A DNA stretch of 17,543 nt, taken from CAZSAA01 sp964604915 (GTDB lineage Bacteria > Patescibacteriota > Patescibacteriia > Patescibacteriales > UBA12465). Below, in pieces: positions 13,718-17,543 of the stretch. Position numbers and translations under genes: made by a program. The stretch spans positions 1 through 17,543 of the forward strand of contig CAZSAA010000018.1 of assembly GCA_964604915.1 (NCBI GenBank). Reading direction: 5' to 3'. The notes under the pieces were generated by a model. The model did no database searches and was not told the DNA's origin. It was given only the letters and a program-made list of their open reading frames with translations. Position 1 is the first letter of the stretch. Every line of letters begins with the position of its first letter.

Positions 13718-14409
13718 AAATAGATCGTTTCGATTATCTGGCCGACCTTTCACGCCAGAACTATGACGATATCGCCCAGAGCTTCAGTCTCAGTCGGAGA
13801 AAGCATCTTTGGCCGGAAATGGAAAAGGCGGCTACGCTCGTATCTGATGGCGATAGCGTCTTGGATCTAGGTTGTGGGGATGGACGCTTCCTCCGAGCCT
13901 TGGTTGGGAGAAGAATAGAATATCTAGGAGTTGATAACAGCGGCCAGATGATAGCGCAGGCGAAGTCTGCATATCCGGCCGCTGACTTCTTATTAGCGGA
14001 AGCGACCGATCTAAGCAATATAGCGGCTGGAAGTTTCGATGTCGTCGTGTCTTTCGCGATGTGGCACCATCTGCCTGGGAAAAAGAATCAGGAGAAGTGT
14101 CTGCGAGAAGTCGCCCGCGTTCTCAAGCCGGGCGGCCGCTTGATTATGACCGTCTGGCGGCTTAGCCGCTATCGCAAGATTCGGAAAGACGTCCTCTCTT
14201 CTAGGTTAAAGAATATTTTATACCTGCGTTTTTCTAGCTGGAATGATTTTGTCTTTCCTTGGAAAGGAAGTAATGGCCAGGTCGGTAGCCTGCGGTATTA
14301 TCATTCCTTTTCTGAGCGCGAGATAGCTAGACGTTTCAAAGATAGCGGGATAGGGTTAAAAAAGCTGGAAATTTCCGGAGGAAATTATTGGATAGAGGGG
14401 GTAAAATAG
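13714..14409 (+). CDS. Class I SAM methyltransferase, Trm9/ALKBH8-type (probable tRNA wobble)
   Basis: The SAM site is VLDLGCGDGRFL (49-60), followed by an acidic D74 and the strand SFDVVVSFAMWHHL (107-120). Several parts are like the Trm9/ALKBH8 branch, not generic methyltransferases. The start has YDDIAQSFSLSRRKHLWP (17-34, usual form YDxIAxxFSxTRxxxWP). DFVFPWK (178-184) resembles the branch's VPW motif. Near the end are RYYHSFSEREIARRF (194-208) and GGNYWIEG (222-229), where Trm9 has RYYHLFxEGEL and NWW. Trm9 methylates cm5U34 to mcm5U34 in tRNA, the step after Elp3. The gene overlaps recQ by 4 nt (ATGA). An alternative is a different RNA or small-molecule substrate. Confidence 0.85.
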   Translation: MKIDRFDYLADLSRQNYDDIAQSFSLSRRKHLWPEMEKAATLVSDGDSVLDLGCGDGRFLRALVGRRIEYLGVDNSGQMIAQAKSAYPAADFLLAEATDLSNIAAGSFDVVVSFAMWHHLPGKKNQEKCLREVARVLKPGGRLIMTVWRLSRYRKIRKDVLSSRLKNILYLRFSSWNDFVFPWKGSNGQVGSLRYYHSFSEREIARRFKDSGIGLKKLEISGGNYWIEGVK

Positions 14410-14416
14410 GAAGATA

Positions 14417-14446
14417 TTGACACCCCTAGGGGGTGTATGGTAATAT
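14417..14446 (+). promoter_or_regulatory. Repressor-controlled promoter of the csoR/cstR-like operon
   Basis: A perfect TTGACA (14417-14422), an 18-nt spacer and TAATAT (14441-14446, four of six) form the promoter. The palindromic operator fills the spacer. Transcription should start near 14453, within two bases of ATG 14455, so the first gene is probably leaderless. Confidence 0.75.
14420..14436. promoter_or_regulatory. CsoR/CstR-type operator palindrome
   Basis: ACACCCC-TAG-GGGGTGT is a perfect 7-bp inverted repeat with a 3-nt centre. A C-run facing a G-run, flanked by A/T, is the operator form known for CsoR/CstR repressors. It overlaps the -35 and spacer, as expected for auto-repression. 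Confidence 0.8.
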
Positions 14447-14454
14447 ATGATTAT

Positions 14455-14688
14455 ATGAAAAATCCGCAACAAAGGATCAATAACATCATCGGCCAGTTAG
14501 AGGGCATAAAGCGCCTTATCGACGCTAAGGACAAGGACTGTTTCGCGGTCATAAATCAACTAAAGGCTGCTAAGTCCGCCGTCTCTTCCTTGATGGAGAA
14601 GATAATCGCCGAGGAACTTGTCGCCTGCACTGTGCCGGGGAAAGAGAATAATAAGTTAAACAAAATAATAAAAGAAATGATAAAATAA
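14455..14688 (+). CDS. CsoR/CstR/RcnR-family (DUF156) repressor, likely sulfur-responsive
   Basis: The 77-residue helical protein has the family core QQRINNIIGQLEGIKRLI (5-22) and the strand-free layout of CsoR. The metal/sulfur-sensing Cys are C29 (KDCFAVI) and C58 (LVACTV), 29 residues apart as in CsoR (C36/C65) and CstR (C31/C60). The His of the Cu(I) triad, four residues before the second Cys, is Glu54 here. A Cys pair without this His fits CstR, which senses persulfide, better than a copper sensor. I chose ATG 14455 because the in-frame ATG at 14437 lies in the promoter spacer. The operator at 14420-14436 suggests it represses itself, thioredoxin and glutamate dehydrogenase. Confidence 0.9.
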   Translation: MKNPQQRINNIIGQLEGIKRLIDAKDKDCFAVINQLKAAKSAVSSLMEKIIAEELVACTVPGKENNKLNKIIKEMIK

Positions 14689-14693
14689 AAAAT

Positions 14694-15023
14694 ATGAGTA
14701 ATGCTATCAATCTAGACAAACAGACTTTCGACAGCGAGGTCATCAATAGTGATGTGCCGGTACTGGTTGATTTTTGGGCCCCTTGGTGCATGCCTTGCCG
14801 CATGATGGCTCCTATCCTCGATGAGCTGTCCGTCGAGATGCAGGGGAAGGTGAAGATCGCTAAGATAAATACCGAAGACGGGGAGAACCAGACTTTGGCT
14901 ATCCAATATCAGATACAAAGCATCCCTAACATGAAGCTCTTTAAGGGGGGTAAAGTCATCGGCGAATTCATCGGCATGCGATCCAAGGACACCCTGAAAG
15001 CCGAGATAGAGAGTTTAATATAA
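14694..15023 (+). CDS. trxA: Thioredoxin with WCMPC active site
   Basis: This small cytoplasmic redox protein reduces disulfides, and can also reduce persulfides. The 109 residues cover one whole thioredoxin fold: VDFWAPWCMPCRMMAPIL (25-42) with active Cys32 and Cys35, and SIPNMKLFKGGKV (76-88) with the cis-proline P78. The active site is WCMPC, where classical thioredoxins have WCGPC. The exchange of Gly for Met may change redox potential or partner choice. It is 5 nt after the CsoR/CstR-like gene and 6 nt before glutamate dehydrogenase, so it is likely under the same operator. No Shine-Dalgarno is visible before the ATG. Confidence 0.95.
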   Translation: MSNAINLDKQTFDSEVINSDVPVLVDFWAPWCMPCRMMAPILDELSVEMQGKVKIAKINTEDGENQTLAIQYQIQSIPNMKLFKGGKVIGEFIGMRSKDTLKAEIESLI

Positions 15024-15029
15024 AGCTAT

Positions 15030-16259
15030 ATGAGCCTGTTCGCTGATAATCTGGCTCGTCTCAAAGCTATCCAAAAGTTGGAACTGATAAGCGATGCCCA
15101 AGTAGAGGCATTGCTTTCTGTTAAGGAGACGCATTTTGCTGAGTTAGAAGTAGAAGGAGCTAAGTATCCAGCTTGGCGCATCAGTTTTAGCCAGGCGCTG
15201 GGACCGGGCAAGGGCGGTATCCGCTTTCACCCCGACGTCAACGAGGACGAAGTGTCGTCGCTCGCTTTCTGGATGGCCCTTAAGAATTCCTTAGCTGGCT
15301 TGCCATACGGCGGCGCTAAGGGTGGCATCAAATTCGATCCCCGTGGTAAGGACAAGACATTCCTAGAAAAGATGAGCCGCGCCTATATCCAAGCTTTCCA
15401 CCAACATCTCGGGCAGGATAAGGATATCCCCGCCCCGGATGTATATACTAACCAGCAGGTGATGGCCTGGATGCTCGATGAATATGAGAAGATAGAGGGT
15501 CGCCATGAACCGGGAATGATAACCGGCAAGCCGGAAGAATTGGGCGGTATCGCGATGCGTTCCGATGCTACGGCCGAAGGAGCATATATAATCGCTAAGG
15601 CGCTGGTACATGATTACTTTGATGGCAGCAATAACCTTAGTATCGCTATCCAAGGCTTTGGCAATGCTGGCGGTATTCTGGCCAAGAAACTGGCGGACTA
15701 CGGATTGAAGATAGTGGCGGTAAGCGACAGTCAAGGCGGGATATACAAGGAAACGGGATTGGATCTCGATTTGGCCGCTGAGGTGAAAAATGAGAGCGGC
15801 TCGCTGGCTGAATATCCGGAAGCGGAAGCGATAAGCAACGGGCAGTTGCTCGAGCTGCCAGTCGATATCCTAGTCTTAGCCGCCTTGGAAAACCAGATTG
15901 TCGAAAGTAACGCTGATAAGGTAAAGGCTAAGGCGATATTGGAAGTAGCCAACGGTCCGGTGTCTTTAGCGGCCGATGATATCTTGTCATCCAAGGGAAT
16001 AATAGTAGTGCCGGATATATTAGCTAATGCCGGGGGCGTCATCGTCAGCTATTTCGAATGGGCGCAAAATCGGACCGGGCAGATAATCCTTGATGATTAC
16101 CTAAGGAAGCTACTGTCGGACAAGATGGAAAGTAACTGGCAGCGGATCAGGCAGAAGCAGCAATCATACAAGAATGATAAAGTAAGCTTGCGCCTCGCTG
16201 CCTATGCCATCGCTGTCGAGCGCATACTGAAAACCATGGCCTGGCGTAAAGGGGAATAG
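15030..16259 (+). CDS. gdhA: Glutamate dehydrogenase (Glu/Leu/Phe/Val family)
   Basis: The enzyme interconverts glutamate and 2-oxoglutarate plus ammonia with NAD(P)H, and joins carbon and nitrogen metabolism. Its 409 residues match the hexameric small class. Substrate-binding and catalytic residues are in GPGKGGIRFHPDVN (58-71, K61), MALKNSLAGLPYGGAKGGI (82-100, with K97 as catalytic Lys) and PAPDVYTN (134-141, D137). The dinucleotide fold has GFGNAGG (209-215). The next strand ends in VSDSQGG with Asp233, which hints at NAD more than NADP but is not decisive. It is the last gene of the repressor-thioredoxin operon, ending before the terminator at 16282-16309. Leu- or Phe-dehydrogenase activity cannot be excluded. 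Confidence 0.96.
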   Translation: MSLFADNLARLKAIQKLELISDAQVEALLSVKETHFAELEVEGAKYPAWRISFSQALGPGKGGIRFHPDVNEDEVSSLAFWMALKNSLAGLPYGGAKGGIKFDPRGKDKTFLEKMSRAYIQAFHQHLGQDKDIPAPDVYTNQQVMAWMLDEYEKIEGRHEPGMITGKPEELGGIAMRSDATAEGAYIIAKALVHDYFDGSNNLSIAIQGFGNAGGILAKKLADYGLKIVAVSDSQGGIYKETGLDLDLAAEVKNESGSLAEYPEAEAISNGQLLELPVDILVLAALENQIVESNADKVKAKAILEVANGPVSLAADDILSSKGIIVVPDILANAGGVIVSYFEWAQNRTGQIILDDYLRKLLSDKMESNWQRIRQKQQSYKNDKVSLRLAAYAIAVERILKTMAWRKGE

Positions 16260-16281
16260 GCGTCACGAATTTTATATACAA

Positions 16282-16309
16282 AAAGGCCACCCGAAGGCGG
16301 GTGGCTTTT
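16282..16309. terminator. Bidirectional terminator between gdhA and the pilin locus
   Basis: A strong 11-bp stem (16282-16292 and 16299-16309, core GCCACCC/GGGTGGC, one G-T pair) has a 6-nt loop. TTTT lies at the end on the plus strand and TTTTT on the minus strand, so it serves both convergent units. Confidence 0.85.
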
Positions 16310-16332
16310 GGTATGGCGGCACAATAGGCCGG

Positions 16333-16839
16333 TCAATAGAAGCAGATGCAACGGCGGTAGCCTTTAGTGGAGGTTTGCGTATTGCAAGCGATGGCGAAAC
16401 CTGGTAATGGAGTATTATTTTCTAGGGCAAATATCAACATGTATCTGGCCGGGCTGGGACAACGGTTATAGAAGTCGTAAAAAGTAGAATCCATCTAGTA
16501 ATAGAAGAAAGTGCCTCGGTCATTCCAGGGATCAGTAAAATCATCACTGATTAATCTTGCGGATATTAGGTTGGTCATGAAAATCTTGTCCGTGGAAGAA
16601 TCATATCCAACGCCATTAGGGCTGCTTATCACCGGATAATCGCCGTACTGGTCGTAGTATAACTCGATTGCCGTTTGCAATTGGTGCATATCCGCTGTCC
16701 GCCTGGCATCCCTAGCCTTGGATCGGGCTTGGTTCAAGGCGATAATCGATATGGTTGATAAAAGCCCGATGATAGCGATGACCACCAACAGTTCGATGAG
16801 GGTAAAGGCTTTTTGGTTGGAACGTATGATAGTTTTCAT
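16333..16839 (-). pseudogene. Type IV prepilin interrupted by an in-frame TAG
   Basis: From ATG 16839 the frame gives 114 residues and then meets TAG (16497-16495). In the same frame it continues for 53 more codons, matching the C-terminus of the neighbouring pilin (LENN, GF, RCICFY), and ends in TGA at 16333. The TAG lines up with the TGG of Trp117 in the paralogue, so one G-to-A change is enough. An ATG follows the TAG directly, so re-initiation could make a 53-residue fragment. The N-terminus KAFTLIELLVVIAIIGLLST (10-29) has the pilin class III signal with E16, but Ala replaces the usual Gly before the cleavage site. Either recent loss, a sequencing error, or readthrough would explain it. 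Confidence 0.85.
16643..16806. repeat. Direct repeat copy 1, conserved 5' part of pilin gene
   Basis: This block is 164 bp long and matches 17156-17319 at 161 positions, exactly 513 nt away. The differences are at 16685, 16756 and 16804. It codes for the pilin start from the FTLIEL region to YYDQYG. On both sides similarity drops quickly. Confidence 0.9.
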
Positions 16840-16845
16840 TGGATA

Positions 16846-17361
16846 TCAATAGAAACAGATGCAGCGACCATAACCCTGAGCTACACTCTGTGTTGCGCAG
16901 TTAGTGGCAAAGCCAGCAAGATCACTATTATTTTCTAGGCTAATCCTTAAAGCAAATTTAGCAGTGGAGCTAGGGCAATATATATAAAAGTTAGAGTCAG
17001 CTGAACTTAGCCAATGATAGTAGAAGTTAGCTTTATCATTCCAAGGATCTTTATAATTGTTAGATGCAACCAGGTTAGCCATAAAAATGTTATCATCACT
17101 GCGGTCTAAATCTCGACCACTTCCCATATCATTATCAATTACCGGCGGATATCCTCCGTACTGGTCGTAGTATAACTCGATTGCCGTTTGCAATTGGCGC
17201 ATATCCGCTGTCCGCCTGGCATCCCTAGCCTTGGATCGGGCTTGGTTCAAGGCGATAATCGATATGGTCGATAAAAGCCCGATGATAGCGATGACCACCA
17301 ACAGTTCGATGAGGGTGAAACCGGATCGTTTTAATCTATAGCTATGTTTGATTGATTCCAT
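16846..17361 (-). CDS. Type IV prepilin / type II secretion pseudopilin-like protein
   Basis: The 171-residue protein has a basic leader ending KRSG|FTLIELLVVIAIIGLLS. The prepilin peptidase site is G14|F15 and the conserved Glu5 of the mature protein is E19. The hydrophobic helix (15-40) is followed by the amphipathic ARSKARDARRTADMRQLQTA (41-60) and YYDQYGGYPPV (64-74), the usual PulG-like start of the globular domain. DPWND (105-109) is also typical. Four Cys lie in the C-terminal domain (C129, C155, C167, C169), with the end GYGRCICFY. The subunit is exported and assembled into a pilus or pseudopilus. It has its own promoter at 17378-17386 and is followed 6 nt later by the damaged paralogue. 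Confidence 0.93.
   Translation of the reverse strand: MESIKHSYRLKRSGFTLIELLVVIAIIGLLSTISIIALNQARSKARDARRTADMRQLQTAIELYYDQYGGYPPVIDNDMGSGRDLDRSDDNIFMANLVASNNYKDPWNDKANFYYHWLSSADSNFYIYCPSSTAKFALRISLENNSDLAGFATNCATQSVAQGYGRCICFY
17156..17319. repeat. Direct repeat copy 2, conserved 5' part of pilin gene
   Basis: This is the partner of 16643-16806 (161 of 164 identical). Of the three changes, two are synonymous and one changes Arg (MRQLQ) to His (MHQLQ). Confidence 0.9.
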
Positions 17362-17377
17362 AAGCTCTTTACTGGAA

Positions 17378-17386
17378 ATTATAACA
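17378..17386 (-). promoter_or_regulatory. Extended -10 promoter of the pilin genes
   Basis: On the minus strand TGTTATAAT (17386-17378) combines a perfect -10 with the extended TG. The -35 17 nt upstream (TTTCAA) is poor. Transcription would start near 17371, about 10 nt before the ATG at 17361. Confidence 0.65.
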
Positions 17387-17432
17387 CATCACTATCCAAG
17401 TTGAAACCGTATTAGCATATATTATCGCATAC

Positions 17433-17462
17433 AAAAAGACGGTTATCGCTAACCGTCTTTTT
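17433..17462. terminator. Perfect 13-bp bidirectional terminator
   Basis: AAAAAGACGGTTA and its exact complement (17433-17445 and 17450-17462) enclose TCGC. T-runs occur on both strands. On the minus strand it lies 22 nt after the stop of the partial gene at the right edge. Confidence 0.88.
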
Positions 17463-17484
17463 CGTATCGGCTATTGCTTGATGA

Positions 17485-17541
17485 TTATAGGCACTCGGCC
17501 GCGGTGGAGTTAGACGCTGTCCCTTCGCCAAAACCGGCGGA
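17485..17541 (-). CDS. Possible 3' end of another minus-strand gene (partial)
   Basis: One minus-strand frame is open from the window edge and ends at TAA (17487-17485), with the last 18 residues SAGFGEGTASNSTAAECL. A strong terminator follows 22 nt later. The Ser/Thr/Gly/Ala-rich end with a near-terminal Cys would suit an exported or pilin-like protein, but the fragment is too short to name. Its partner frames cannot be excluded. Confidence 0.4.
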   Translation of the reverse strand, partial: SAGFGEGTASNSTAAECL

Positions 17542-17543
17542 AG

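Noticed and set aside
14437..14454. ATG at 14437 as the start of the CsoR/CstR-like gene
   Set aside because: It falls in the spacer between the -35 and -10 boxes, so it would not be in the mRNA. The family usually begins close to the Q-x-R-I/L-x-x-I-x-G-Q motif, which fits ATG 14455.
16495..16497. TAG read as a sense codon in this genome
   Set aside because: Well-supported genes, such as the flavodoxin-fold reductase, end in TAG. One in-frame TAG in one paralogue is better explained by mutation, error or local readthrough.
1..17543. CRISPR array, insertion sequence or prophage
   Set aside because: I saw no regularly spaced repeats, no transposase or integrase motifs and no terminal inverted repeats. 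The only long repeat is the pilin block.

Overview
The window looks like a piece of chromosome from a Candidate Phyla Radiation (Patescibacteria/Parcubacteria-type) bacterium. This rests on gene content, not on a marker gene. The main points are small prepilins with an FTLIELLVVIAIIGLLS-type N-terminus, an Elp3-type tRNA wobble enzyme (unusual in most bacteria), compact operons with ATGA overlaps, and many starts without a clear Shine-Dalgarno sequence. Coding regions have moderate GC, while promoters are AT-rich and of the sigma-70 type. Genes end in TAA, TAG and TGA and Trp is TGG, so there is no sign of the UGA=Gly code.

Layout. 1-358: end of tRNA-Arg(UCU), a 43-codon acidic Cys/His-rich ORF, tRNA-His(GUG) and a terminator. 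398-782: an orphan 92-aa protein with a perfect consensus promoter and its own terminator. 853-1819, minus strand: a six-helix membrane protein and a possible 56-aa ORF. 1833-4876: a flavodoxin-fold quinone reductase, a membrane-anchored YceI-like protein and an alpha-glucan phosphorylase. 4910-5608: a two-helix membrane protein of unknown function. 5669-8177, minus strand: an exported bactofilin-like/multi-TM protein and a phosphohexomutase. 8236-9843: elp3. 9875-14409: glyA-folD-recQ-Trm9-like methyltransferase. 14455-16259: a CsoR/CstR-family repressor, thioredoxin and glutamate dehydrogenase, with a palindromic operator inside the promoter. 16333-17543, minus strand: a type IV pilin locus with one intact prepilin, one paralogue interrupted by TAG, and possibly the 3' end of a third gene.

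How the genes fit together. SHMT and FolD form a one-carbon folate module. Elp3 and the Trm9-like methyltransferase together could make an mcm5U-type wobble base, and the window also holds tRNA-Arg(UCU), a classic Elp3/Trm9 substrate in yeast. The CsoR-family repressor keeps two cysteines at the CsoR/CstR spacing but has Glu where Cu(I) sensors have His. Being followed by a thioredoxin, it is more readily read as a reactive-sulfur (CstR-like) sensor than a copper sensor. The phosphohexomutase and glucan phosphorylase point to sugar-phosphate and glucan metabolism.

The most interesting items are the Elp3/Trm9 pair, the CsoR/CstR-like module, the pilin paralogues with a 164-bp nearly identical 5' block and a one-base nonsense change, and the Cys/His mini-protein between two tRNAs.
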